Shown piece by piece: positions 53,231 to 61,037 of a stretch of 64,000 nt of DNA; the first letter of the stretch is position 1; each line of letters opens with the position of its first letter. Source of the DNA: Chloroflexota bacterium (GTDB lineage: Bacteria > Chloroflexota > Anaerolineae > Aggregatilineales > Phototrophicaceae); assembly GCA_023430545.1 (NCBI GenBank), contig JAEZAF010000087.1, positions 9,180 through 73,179 of the forward strand, written 5' to 3'. Both the position numbers and the translations under genes were made by a program. The notes below the pieces were generated by a model. The model saw only the letters and a list, made by a program, of their open reading frames with translations. It was not told the DNA's origin and ran no database searches.

Positions 53231-55053
53231 ACTGCCGCTGCTATTGTTGTACTCGCCGGAAGTCGCATCGTAAATTGTGTAGCACCGGGCCTGCTGAAGA
53301 CTTCGATCTGTCCTCGATGTCCATCGACAATCGCCCGGATGATTGCCAGCCCCAGTCCGCTGCCTGGGACATGACTGGCATTGCGCCCCCGGTGAAAACG
53401 GCTGAACAACTGCGGTAGTTCATCCGCCGGGATGCCGATGCCGGTATCATTGACCACGATCTTGACCGAGTTTTCCACCGGCTGCACAGCAATCCCCACC
53501 GTGCCGCCTTCTGGTGTGAACTTGATCGCATTATCCAGCAGATTGCCGACAGCACGCCGAAGCTGCATTTCATCCCCGATGACATAAACCGGTGTATCCG
53601 GTGCCTCGATCGTGAACTGAAGGTTAAGCTGTTCCGCACGTGATGCCGCAGATTCGCTCAGGGCGTGCACCATCTGCGTCACATTGACCGGATGGAAGGG
53701 CATCTGCCGCGTTTTCGCTTCCAGCCGGGATAAATCGAGCAGGTTGTCTGTCAGTTGCTCCAGTAGATGCACCTGAGCGCGGGCACGGGCGACATACGAC
53801 AGCCGCCGCTTTTCATCACTGTCAGTCATCGCCAGTTCGAGGTCAGCGTACAGCGCCGTCAGTGGAGTGTGAAGCTCATGTGCAGCATCCGCGACAAAGC
53901 GGCGCAGCGACGCAACCGTCACCTCGACCTGTTCCGCCATCTCGTTGAAGGTAAGTGCCAGCTTGCCGAATTCGTCCCGTCCGCTGACCTTCACCCGGGT
54001 TTCCAGTTGACCCCGTGCCATCTGTTCCGCCCCGACTGTGAGTGAGAGCACCGGTTGGCTGATCTGTCGGCTGATGATCCACCCGACCAGTCCGGCGATC
54101 AGAATGGCAAGTCCTTCAGCGAAGATCAGCGCGATGGTGACATTTTCCATAATCTGTGCGCCAAAGCTCGCACCTTCAGACAGTTCAACATAGCCTGCGA
54201 TCATGCCGTCCAGCGCATTCAGTGGAAGCCGCACCACTTGAGTCGAGCGCATATCGAAGTCCATCTCGCCGATCAGATCAAACCCGTATGGCGTTGCCGC
54301 GAAGCTGAATGAGTAGGGGCGATTGATCAGCCTGCCAGCGGGGATCGGCTCTGGTCCGTTGTCAGGAGGATGTAATGGCATCGTGATAGGTTCGCCATTA
54401 CCTTCGGCTGCGGAAGACATCCACAGTGTCATCCCATCCTCGCTCAGGCGGATGGTCCTGCTGCCTGGTCCTATGATGTCACCCACAGGAGCGGACAACA
54501 AGTCAGCAGTATCCGCGCCATTCACAGGGGCAGTTTCACTGCTGCCCGGTTCATTTGCACTTCTTATGTCAATAGTGCCATTCGGGTCACCATACACCAT
54601 AAGTTCGCTGACAGGGCTGTCAGGCAAATCCCCGGCCATATCGCTGACCGGATTATCGACCGGATTCCCATCCGGGATGTCTTGAGCCGTAATCGTGACA
54701 GGGGCTGAATCAGGTGCGTCCGCTCGAATATAGCTGAATGTCAGCGTGTTCGAAGGGGAGCCGGTATCAACAATCGTTTCGTTCTGTGGAGTGACAACGC
54801 GGATCCGTGCCTGCGTGATAAACGCCAGATTCCCGATTTGTGCGGCCATCTCATCGACCGACGCGTCATTGGTCTGGAAGCGCTGCACCAGCCTGCTGAC
54901 AGCCAGTGCATTATTTTCAAGGTGCAGGCGTTCGCGCTCCATGTAATAACTGCCCAGAGTTGTCAGCAGGGCAACCCCCAGGCAGGCCGCGGCCAACGCC
55001 GCAATCGCAGCATAGGTAAGTGGAAGTTTCCAGCGAATCGATTGTGAAAACAC
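53227..55053 (-). CDS. Membrane sensor histidine kinase
   Basis: A 608-residue kinase. TM1 near the N-terminus (LPLTYAAIAALAAACLGVALLTTLGSY), a very large extracytoplasmic region of about 270 residues rich in Pro/Asp/Gly, TM2 near residue 305-328 (VTIALIFAEGLAILIAGLVGWII), HAMP, HisKA with ADAAHELHTPLTAL (LHTPL in place of LRTPL) and HATPase with N-box NLLDNAIKF, NDTGIGIP and GSGLGLAIIRAIVDGHRG. It starts at a GTG. First gene of the kinase-regulator operon; a 20-bp-spaced GATTAC site pair is just upstream. Confidence 0.93.
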   Translation of the reverse strand: MFSQSIRWKLPLTYAAIAALAAACLGVALLTTLGSYYMERERLHLENNALAVSRLVQRFQTNDASVDEMAAQIGNLAFITQARIRVVTPQNETIVDTGSPSNTLTFSYIRADAPDSAPVTITAQDIPDGNPVDNPVSDMAGDLPDSPVSELMVYGDPNGTIDIRSANEPGSSETAPVNGADTADLLSAPVGDIIGPGSRTIRLSEDGMTLWMSSAAEGNGEPITMPLHPPDNGPEPIPAGRLINRPYSFSFAATPYGFDLIGEMDFDMRSTQVVRLPLNALDGMIAGYVELSEGASFGAQIMENVTIALIFAEGLAILIAGLVGWIISRQISQPVLSLTVGAEQMARGQLETRVKVSGRDEFGKLALTFNEMAEQVEVTVASLRRFVADAAHELHTPLTALYADLELAMTDSDEKRRLSYVARARAQVHLLEQLTDNLLDLSRLEAKTRQMPFHPVNVTQMVHALSESAASRAEQLNLQFTIEAPDTPVYVIGDEMQLRRAVGNLLDNAIKFTPEGGTVGIAVQPVENSVKIVVNDTGIGIPADELPQLFSRFHRGRNASHVPGSGLGLAIIRAIVDGHRGQIEVFSRPGATQFTMRLPASTTIAAAV

Positions 55054-55091
55054 GTCCCAGCCTCGTTTTTGATTATCCTACCAGATCATGT

Positions 55092-55129
55092 GATTACCAT
55101 GATGACGATCTGATTACAGAGTCGTAATC
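55092..55129. promoter_or_regulatory. Candidate response-regulator site 2 with extra half-site
   Basis: GATTACAGAGTCGTAATC at 55112-55129 matches 17 of 18 positions of the site at 52394. A further GATTAC half-site starts exactly 20 bp away at 55092, two helical turns. The group lies 39-76 bp upstream of the kinase start. OmpR-type regulators commonly bind such phased half-sites, so autoregulation is likely. Confidence 0.6.
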
Positions 55130-55202
55130 TCACCGCATTCTAGCGGAAAAACAGTTTCTGTTGATGTTTCGAGCATCATGCAGCTCTGCAAGCCGATTTT
55201 GC

Positions 55203-55228
55203 GTAGGTGACGGCCTGTGTGCCGTCCC
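55203..55228. repeat. GTAGGG-type palindromic repeat, second copy
   Basis: GTAGGTGACGGC, a short centre, then GCCGTCCC: a 6-bp inverted repeat (GACGGC/GCCGTC) headed by GTAGG. It lies in the 631-bp gap 55054-55684, which also holds the regulator sites and element B; a 55-codon GTG frame on the minus strand spans it but is not convincing. Confidence 0.45.
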
Positions 55229-55347
55229 GCCGCGATGGGGAAAGGGCACAGTATTGCTTGCACAATGTCGGATAGGGTAGGGGCTTTTCGCCTCGGGCTT
55301 CCTTAAACTGGCCCAACAGGGACAGCGCGGCTTTTTGGTCCACTTCG

Positions 55348-55580
55348 TTTGAAAATTCGAACCCTGAAGTTAGAACATTTGTGTTACAATATGAGGTTCC
55401 TGCACCTTCACATCTCTATTGCCTGTAGGGGGCATTGAATTCTGCCCGCTGGCTCACCAATTGCAGCAGCACTTTTTTTTCGTGCTGCTGCCGCTGCTGC
55501 TGCAACAAGAGTTTGAACCTGATCCTTCGGCAAAACGCTGCAATTGCAGCACAATGCTGCTGCAAGGTGCCGCACTATGC
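55348..55580 (+). repeat. CAG/CTG-hairpin element, copy B
   Basis: Parts in order: TTTGAAAATTCGAACC (55348-55363); GAACATTTGTGTTACAAT (55373-55390); CCTGCACCTTCACATC (55399-55414); a short palindrome; a hairpin with arms TTGCAGCAGCAC (55461-55472) and GTGCTGCTG (55482-55490) extended by more CTG units, around a T-run; the core TTTGAACCTGA (55512-55522) followed by TCCTTCGGC; and the 14-bp palindrome GCTGCAATTGCAGC. The core-to-palindrome segment is nearly the same as in copy C. It points at the 3' end of the SARP-like gene. Confidence 0.7.
55425..55449. repeat. GTAGGG-type palindromic repeat inside element B
   Basis: GTAGGGGGCA, an 8-nt centre, then TGCCCGC. It has the same GTAGGG head and inverted tail as the units at 21333 and 55203 and interrupts element B between its third box and its hairpin, as an insertion would. 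Confidence 0.45.
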
Positions 55581-55684
55581 ACCGCCTACCAGCTATGTAT
55601 GCAACTTGTAGGGACACGGCACTGGCAATCGAAGTGCCAAGCATGTCCGCTTTGCCACGAGATATAGAACAGGTTCCTGAAGTT

Positions 55685-58600
55685 TTAGATATGCTCTATG
55701 CACGCTACCGCAAAACGGAAGATCTCGTCGGTAGAGAGCACAGGCTTTGTGTCAGCCACATCGCCACTATTTCCCAGAGAGTGCATCGCCTGTGAACGCA
55801 GATACTGGTGTGTGTAGGATGGCTTCATCTGGCTCTCAAGATAATAGGCGTCCAGTCCACGCATGAGCTTTACCGCCTGATCCGTATGGCCGCTGTGTGC
55901 CAGTACCGAGATGATATGTTCAATCCCGGTAGACAGTAGGAAGATATCCAGCGCATCAGTGGACTGCCAGCCGCTGTAGGCTTCCTGATAAAGCTGACGA
56001 GCGATTGCAGTTTTCCCGGCCTGCCATGCCAGCATTGCCTGTCCACGCTTGACCAGTAATCTGAGGATAGGGGTATCGATCTGGTCGGCTAACTGCATCG
56101 CCTGAGCATAACAGGCCGCCGCCCGCCCATAGTGCTGTAGGCAGAACAGCAGATCAGCCGCTTCGATCAGGCTTATTGTCGCCGCTGCATAGTCCTTCAT
56201 CTCGATGCCGACGGCTGCCGATTCTTCAAAGGTTTTCAGGGCAAGCTCAAGCTGATTGGTATCGCGATAGGCACTTCCCAGATTGTTCAGGTAGGCTGGT
56301 TCCACAATTCGTATATTCAACCGACGGATAATGTCTAATCCATCATGCAGGACCGTAATAGCTTCTTCGCCCTGGCCTAAATGCAACAGGTAATTACCCA
56401 GGTTACAGAGGATATCGCCTACCAGATAATTATCGCCGGTTTCACGGGCAAGCCTGAGGCTTTCGCGGGTCATTTGCAGCCCTGTAGTCATATCCGGCTG
56501 ATGCACGGCTACGCAGAACAGCATAAACGCTGTCCCATGCGGATCGCCTAACGCCTGATAACGCTCCAGTGCTTCTTCATGGAATGCCTTCGCCTGAAGA
56601 TAATCACCTGAGCCGAACATCAGGTGACCTGCAGAAGCCAGAACATCAGCATGAAGCTGAGGCGGGTACTGTTGGCGATGATCCAGTACGTAAGCAAGTT
56701 GCGGCAGGACCTTCTGAAAGTATCCACTTCGATACAGGCGCAGTCCGAGTGCGGCGATGATTTGGGCCATCGGCTCGATGCCGCGATCCTGCTCGCTCTC
56801 AAGGAAGGACAGCGCCCCGTGCAGATTGTCACGTTCGGCTTCCATCTGTGCCAGCCACAGGGCCTGTTCTCCGGTGCGTGTACCCGCTTCGACCGCCTTG
56901 GCAAACCGGACGAAATAATCGGCATGTGTGAATTGGATCTCGCGTTGTTTGCCAGTCTCCACCAGTTTCTCCCAGGCGTGCTGGCGGATGGTTTCAAGCA
57001 TCGAGTACCGGCTGTGAGCCTCATCTACCGGATAGACAAGGCTTTTGTCGACCAGGGCCTGAAGGTGACAGGCGGTGCTGCCACAGACCGCTTCCACAGC
57101 CTCAGTTGTGAAGCCGTTAATGAACACAGCCAACCGACCGTACAGTGTCTGCTCTTCGGCCTTCAGTAAGGTATAGCTCCACTCGATTGCACCGCGCATC
57201 GTCCGCTGACGCTCCGGTAGATTGCGGAATCGACTTTGCAGAAGCTGAAGGCTCGAATCCAGCCCCGAGAGGATCTCATTCAGTCCGGTATTTCGAGCGT
57301 GCATCGCGGCAAGTTCCAGTGCCAGTGGCAGGCCTTCCAGCCGGTCACAGATCCGCCGTATAACGTCGATATTGGCCTCTGTATCCACCACTGTGCTGGT
57401 AAACTGCGTGAATAAGGTAACTGCTTCGTTCTGTGTCATCACCGGCACCGGATACACATATTCGCCGTAGAGTTCCAGCGGTTCACGGCTGCTCACCAGT
57501 ATGCGCATATCAGGCGACACGCGGAGCAAATCATCCAGCAGAAGTCCGGCTTCCAGTACATGCTCGAAGTTATCCAGTACCAACAGCATGCGCTTTTTAC
57601 GCAGGAAGTCTTTCAGGGTATCGATGATCGTGTGACCGCCGATCTCCTTTAAGGAGAGTACCCTTGCGATGGCATCCGCCACCTGATCTGAACTTCGCAG
57701 TGGAGCAAGCTCGATAAAGAAGACCCCATCGGGATATTCCTGGAGAAGCTGCCCGGCAACGTGTAAGGAAAGCCGTGTTTTCCCGACACCCCCTGCACCC
57801 GTCAGGGTGAGCAGTCGTGCTGTCTTCATCAGTTTCAGGACTTCGGAAGTGACTTCCTGTCGTCCGATAAACGGTGTCAGTGGTGCAGGTAAATGATATG
57901 AAGTTTCAGTCACCATTCGCATAACGGTGGTGGTTGTCATGGACTTCGGCGTAAACGCCGTTTGCCGTGCCACTGTCACCGGTGTATTGGATACTAACTG
58001 CCCATCCGCGATCTGTTCATACAGGGCAAGGGTTTCTGGTTCAGGCTCAACCCCCAGTTCCTCATGGATGATGCGCTGGCAATGTTCGAACTGTTTGAGG
58101 GCTGCACTGCGATCCCCTGACAGTGCGAGTAAACGCATCAGTTGTCGATAGGTTTCCTCACGCAGTGGATCTGCGGTCAGGAGATGCTGGGCATGACGAA
58201 GCCCCAGCGCGTAATTGTGCGTTTCAAGACACAGAGCAACGAGTGTGTCTGCAGCCTGGATAAACTGCGTACGTAAGCCAGTGCGCTGGTGATTCTGCCA
58301 GCTTTCGAACTGTTCCGATTCCGATACATACAGGTCGGAGAGAAAATCACCCGTATACCACTCAGTGAGCTGTTCCAACTGCTGGATCTGAGGTTGTGAT
58401 AACTGCTTTTCGCGCTGAAAGCTGCCTCGAATCACACGCCACGTATCTTCAAAGATATTGGCATCGACCCATGCATCAACTTCTACGGTGCTCCGTGTGA
58501 TCTCGACCTGACCACCGGCGGCTTCCCGCAGCTTCATCAGTGCCATGCGCAGATTGCCATTGGCACGTTCCTGCGTCTGATCCGTCCAGAACATCTCCGC

Positions 58601-58750
58601 CAGTACATCACGGCGCAGCGGACGCTGCATACAAGCGGCGTAAACCAGAATCCCTTTAGCTTTTTGAGGTAGTGAATTTGTAACGGGCTGATTCGAGACC
58701 TGAACGTGGAAATTTCCGAATGTCGTAATATACAGCGATGCAGACACCAA
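55685..58750 (-). CDS. SARP/AfsR-like regulator (BTAD, NB-ARC ATPase, TPR)
   Basis: A 1021-residue regulator. Residues 1-95 form an OmpR-like DNA-binding domain (NSLPQKAKGILVYAACMQRPLRRDVLAEMFW, ANGNLRMALMKLREAAG), 100-245 a BTAD domain (ALGLRHAQHLLTADPLREETYRQLMRLLALSGDRSAALKQF), about 290-600 an NB-ARC ATPase with Walker A LTGAGGVGKTRLSLHV and the LVLDNFEHV motif, and the C-terminal half TPR repeats. This is the AfsR layout. The start is TTG at 58750 or GTG at 58747. It lies downstream of the StyA/StyB-like genes on the same strand, and 11-bp-spaced repeats at the styA promoter fit a SARP target. Confidence 0.9.
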   Translation of the reverse strand: MVSASLYITTFGNFHVQVSNQPVTNSLPQKAKGILVYAACMQRPLRRDVLAEMFWTDQTQERANGNLRMALMKLREAAGGQVEITRSTVEVDAWVDANIFEDTWRVIRGSFQREKQLSQPQIQQLEQLTEWYTGDFLSDLYVSESEQFESWQNHQRTGLRTQFIQAADTLVALCLETHNYALGLRHAQHLLTADPLREETYRQLMRLLALSGDRSAALKQFEHCQRIIHEELGVEPEPETLALYEQIADGQLVSNTPVTVARQTAFTPKSMTTTTVMRMVTETSYHLPAPLTPFIGRQEVTSEVLKLMKTARLLTLTGAGGVGKTRLSLHVAGQLLQEYPDGVFFIELAPLRSSDQVADAIARVLSLKEIGGHTIIDTLKDFLRKKRMLLVLDNFEHVLEAGLLLDDLLRVSPDMRILVSSREPLELYGEYVYPVPVMTQNEAVTLFTQFTSTVVDTEANIDVIRRICDRLEGLPLALELAAMHARNTGLNEILSGLDSSLQLLQSRFRNLPERQRTMRGAIEWSYTLLKAEEQTLYGRLAVFINGFTTEAVEAVCGSTACHLQALVDKSLVYPVDEAHSRYSMLETIRQHAWEKLVETGKQREIQFTHADYFVRFAKAVEAGTRTGEQALWLAQMEAERDNLHGALSFLESEQDRGIEPMAQIIAALGLRLYRSGYFQKVLPQLAYVLDHRQQYPPQLHADVLASAGHLMFGSGDYLQAKAFHEEALERYQALGDPHGTAFMLFCVAVHQPDMTTGLQMTRESLRLARETGDNYLVGDILCNLGNYLLHLGQGEEAITVLHDGLDIIRRLNIRIVEPAYLNNLGSAYRDTNQLELALKTFEESAAVGIEMKDYAAATISLIEAADLLFCLQHYGRAAACYAQAMQLADQIDTPILRLLVKRGQAMLAWQAGKTAIARQLYQEAYSGWQSTDALDIFLLSTGIEHIISVLAHSGHTDQAVKLMRGLDAYYLESQMKPSYTHQYLRSQAMHSLGNSGDVADTKPVLSTDEIFRFAVACIEHI

Positions 58751-58770
58751 AGAATCTTCCCTGATAAAAA

Positions 58771-58788
58771 GTCATGTTTTGGTCATTC
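58771..58788 (-). promoter_or_regulatory. Two 11-bp-spaced GTCAT repeats before the SARP-like gene
   Basis: GTCAT occurs at 58771 and 58782, exactly 11 bp apart; on the minus strand the shared core is TGAC, as in the styA-promoter repeats. Only two units are present and they are 20 bp from the start codon, so this is a weaker candidate for autoregulation. Confidence 0.35.
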
Positions 58789-58926
58789 TAGCACAGGGTT
58801 CCGGTACGGAAACCTTGTGAAAGTCTGTCAGATATCAGAGAAGTGGATGTGTATGATGCTGTAAATAGTGAATCAAAACAGCCAGCACGAGGCTGGTTGC
58901 TGGCTGTTTGTAACTCAGATGATCAC

Positions 58927-59463
58927 TCAGGCCATGAAATGACTGCGGAAGAAGACGAGTGGTTTCACATCATCACTACCCATACGGATGTCCCTCACCC
59001 GGCCAATCACGATGTGATGATCGCCTGCGGGATAGATCTCGTGCGGGATACATTCCATCGCCGCCAGCGTATTATGCAGATGCAGGCCGCCGGTACTGCT
59101 GATGGACCAGTTCACATTTTCGAACTTATCCTCAGCTCGCGAGGCAAACTGCATCCCGATCCACTCCTGCTCAGATGTCAGCAGGTTAATGACGAATGTC
59201 GCGCCGGACTGAAACACCGGGATTGTGCGCGAGGCGTTGTTCACACAGACCAGCACCAGCGGAGGCTCTACCGACACACAGGTCACTGCTGTTGCCGTGA
59301 AGCCCATTCGTACCTGATGATGATCCACCATCGTGATGACGCTGGTGCCAGCAGCGAGACGGCTGTAAGCCTGTCTTAACTGCTTCGGATCGAAGGTCGA
59401 GGTCAGTGTATCCGTTAATGTATCGGTCTGTGTTTGGGTCAGTGCATTCGTCATCGTGTTCAT
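58927..59463 (-). CDS. Flavin reductase (StyB-type)
   Basis: NAD(P)H:flavin oxidoreductase of 178 residues that would supply reduced FAD to the neighbouring monooxygenase. Family marks are YSRLAAGTSVITM, MGFTATAVTCVSVEPPLVLVCVNNASRTIPVF, FVINLLTSEQEWIGMQFASR and HHIVIGRVRDI. It lies 50 bp after the StyA-like gene, the usual order of two-component styrene/indole monooxygenases. Confidence 0.9.
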   Translation of the reverse strand: MNTMTNALTQTQTDTLTDTLTSTFDPKQLRQAYSRLAAGTSVITMVDHHQVRMGFTATAVTCVSVEPPLVLVCVNNASRTIPVFQSGATFVINLLTSEQEWIGMQFASRAEDKFENVNWSISSTGGLHLHNTLAAMECIPHEIYPAGDHHIVIGRVRDIRMGSDDVKPLVFFRSHFMA

Positions 59464-59513
59464 CGTTCACCTTTCAGGGCTGAAGTTCGTGTTTTCGGTC
59501 TGTGGTCTGATAT

Positions 59514-60731
59514 TTAGACAACGGCGTAAGCGTTCAGCATTTTCTCCGCTTCAGCCGGATCTGCCAGCCACGGGAAGAAGGTGCGCGGATCATCAAACCC
59601 ATTTACAAAGCGGTGTGCTACTTCCGGGATGCTGCCAGCCGCTCCGAGGATGGCCTGGACATGCGGCGGGGGCGGCATCAGCATTGCGTTGGTCCAGCCG
59701 GTGACCCACTGGGCATAATCCCAGAAGATGTCGAAGGTCTCCTGCATCCAGCCAGAGTCGAAGCTGCCATGACGGTTTTCGAGGATCCGATCCAGATAAA
59801 CCGCTGCACATTTGGCCGCATTATTCGAACCCTGACCGGTGATCGGGTCATTTATGACTACCACATCACCCATGCCGAGGACCTGCTTACCAGAGGGCAG
59901 TGTCCCTACCGGGAATTTAACCGTCGGTGTCAGGCGGCCACGCAGTACGGCATTCGCGTCGGTCAGCTCTGCATTACGGCAGCGCTCGGCTTCCCACGGG
60001 AGGAAGGTCTCAAGGAGTTCCTTGGTGCGCTTCAGGTGTTCTTCCGGGGTATTGACATCGCTCCAGCAGTCCAGTTTGCCGCCGGGGATTGCCTCGATGA
60101 TCAGGAAGTGACACGGGCCGCTGGTGGTGATACCGTTCATGATGAAGATCTCACCCTCACCCGGGATAAGGTTGAAGGCCACCGCATTAAACGGCTCGGT
60201 CACTTCGACCCCGCGCAGACAGCTTAACGCCAGCACACGCTGCGGTTTGTCATATGGAGAGCGGCTTTCATCCCGTGTGAAAAGCTGACCGATCGCGCCC
60301 TTACCCGATGCGACAATCGTCAGATCGCCGTCCATCTGCTCAAGATCATCGATGTCCACTGGCTTGATGACCAGCTCACCACCCAGTGATTCAAAGAGGC
60401 GCATCCATTCCGGCATTTTCAGGCGCTGGTCCACTGACTGCGCAGGATGATTCAGATGAGCGCCCCAGCCCAGCCCCAGTTGTCCATCCGGTGTGGCGAT
60501 GCGAAGCATAATACCTTCGATTTCAGGAGCGCTGTCATCCCATAGGTTCAGATTCAATGCGCGTTCGGTGTTCAGGGCGGCATCAAACATGCACTGTGTG
60601 GACATCACGGTGCCGTGATAGATCTGCTCTGGTGTACGGTCACTGTACAGGGTTACGTCGCAGCCATTTTTCAGCAGCCCCAATGCAAGCTGAAGCCCGG
60701 ACTGTCCTGCGCCTACAATATTCACCTTCAT
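59514..60731 (-). CDS. Styrene/indole monooxygenase oxygenase subunit (StyA-like)
   Basis: FAD-dependent epoxidase of 405 residues. The N-terminal dinucleotide motif is VNIVGAGQSGLQLALGLLKNGCDVTLYSD; further StyA features are GTVMSTQCMFDAALNTE and VLGMGDVVVINDPITGQGSNNAAKCA (second flavin-contact region). It uses reduced FAD from the StyB-type partner to epoxidise styrene, indole or similar olefins. Genes for phenylacetate or styrene breakdown are absent from the window, so indole or a secondary metabolite is as plausible as styrene. It is first of the minus-strand group with the reductase and the SARP-like regulator. Confidence 0.9.
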   Translation of the reverse strand: MKVNIVGAGQSGLQLALGLLKNGCDVTLYSDRTPEQIYHGTVMSTQCMFDAALNTERALNLNLWDDSAPEIEGIMLRIATPDGQLGLGWGAHLNHPAQSVDQRLKMPEWMRLFESLGGELVIKPVDIDDLEQMDGDLTIVASGKGAIGQLFTRDESRSPYDKPQRVLALSCLRGVEVTEPFNAVAFNLIPGEGEIFIMNGITTSGPCHFLIIEAIPGGKLDCWSDVNTPEEHLKRTKELLETFLPWEAERCRNAELTDANAVLRGRLTPTVKFPVGTLPSGKQVLGMGDVVVINDPITGQGSNNAAKCAAVYLDRILENRHGSFDSGWMQETFDIFWDYAQWVTGWTNAMLMPPPPHVQAILGAAGSIPEVAHRFVNGFDDPRTFFPWLADPAEAEKMLNAYAVV

Positions 60732-60808
60732 GGTCTGTCCCTTCGTTTGTGTCAGCTTCGGAGTGTGATGTTGGTAAAGTTGGGGCGTTTTCTATCGCCC
60801 GTCTGTTG

Positions 60809-60861
60809 ATAACTTCACCTTATCCGTGTGTCGTCAATTGATCGTCAATCGACTGTCAAAG
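60809..60861 (-). promoter_or_regulatory. styA promoter with three 11-bp-spaced TTGAC repeats
   Basis: On the plus strand GTCAA occurs at 60833, 60844 and 60855, each exactly 11 bp apart; on the minus strand these read TTGACGA, TTGACGA and TTGACAG with 4-bp spacers. The repeat nearest the gene (60832-60837) is also a -35 box, followed by a 17-bp spacer and AGTTAT (60809-60814). Heptamer repeats at 11-bp spacing over the -35 are the known binding pattern of SARP regulators. The rest of the 306-bp gap 60732-61037 holds the terminator at 60948. Confidence 0.6.
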
Positions 60862-60947
60862 CAGAACAAACCGGTGATTTTTTTTGCAGGTTTTTTACGA
60901 TTGATCCTGAATTGAGCGTAAAACAGTGCGACGTTTATATAAATCAA

Positions 60948-60984
60948 AAATGCGTGTACTGGATTTGTACCAACACACGCATTT
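60948..60984 (-). terminator. Terminator after the tandem-repeat secreted protein gene
   Basis: AAATGCGTGT (60948-60957) and ACACGCATTT (60975-60984) pair over 10 bp. On the minus strand the stem is followed by TTGATTT. It lies 54 bp past the stop at 61038. Confidence 0.7.
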
Positions 60985-61037
60985 AGCTTTCAGAGCGACT
61001 CCGTATTTAAAGGGCAGCCTGATTTGCGATCGATCGC

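Noticed and set aside
55176..55343. 55-codon GTG-started frame on the minus strand ending RRDGTQAVTYAKSACRAA
   Set aside because: No ribosome-binding site, and the C-terminal part is the translation of the GTAGGG-type palindrome at 55203.
55509..55525. Likeness of the element core (AGAGTTTGAACCTG) to the 5' end of 16S rRNA
   Set aside because: The match stops after about 14 bases and copies A and C do not keep it; no rRNA sequence follows.
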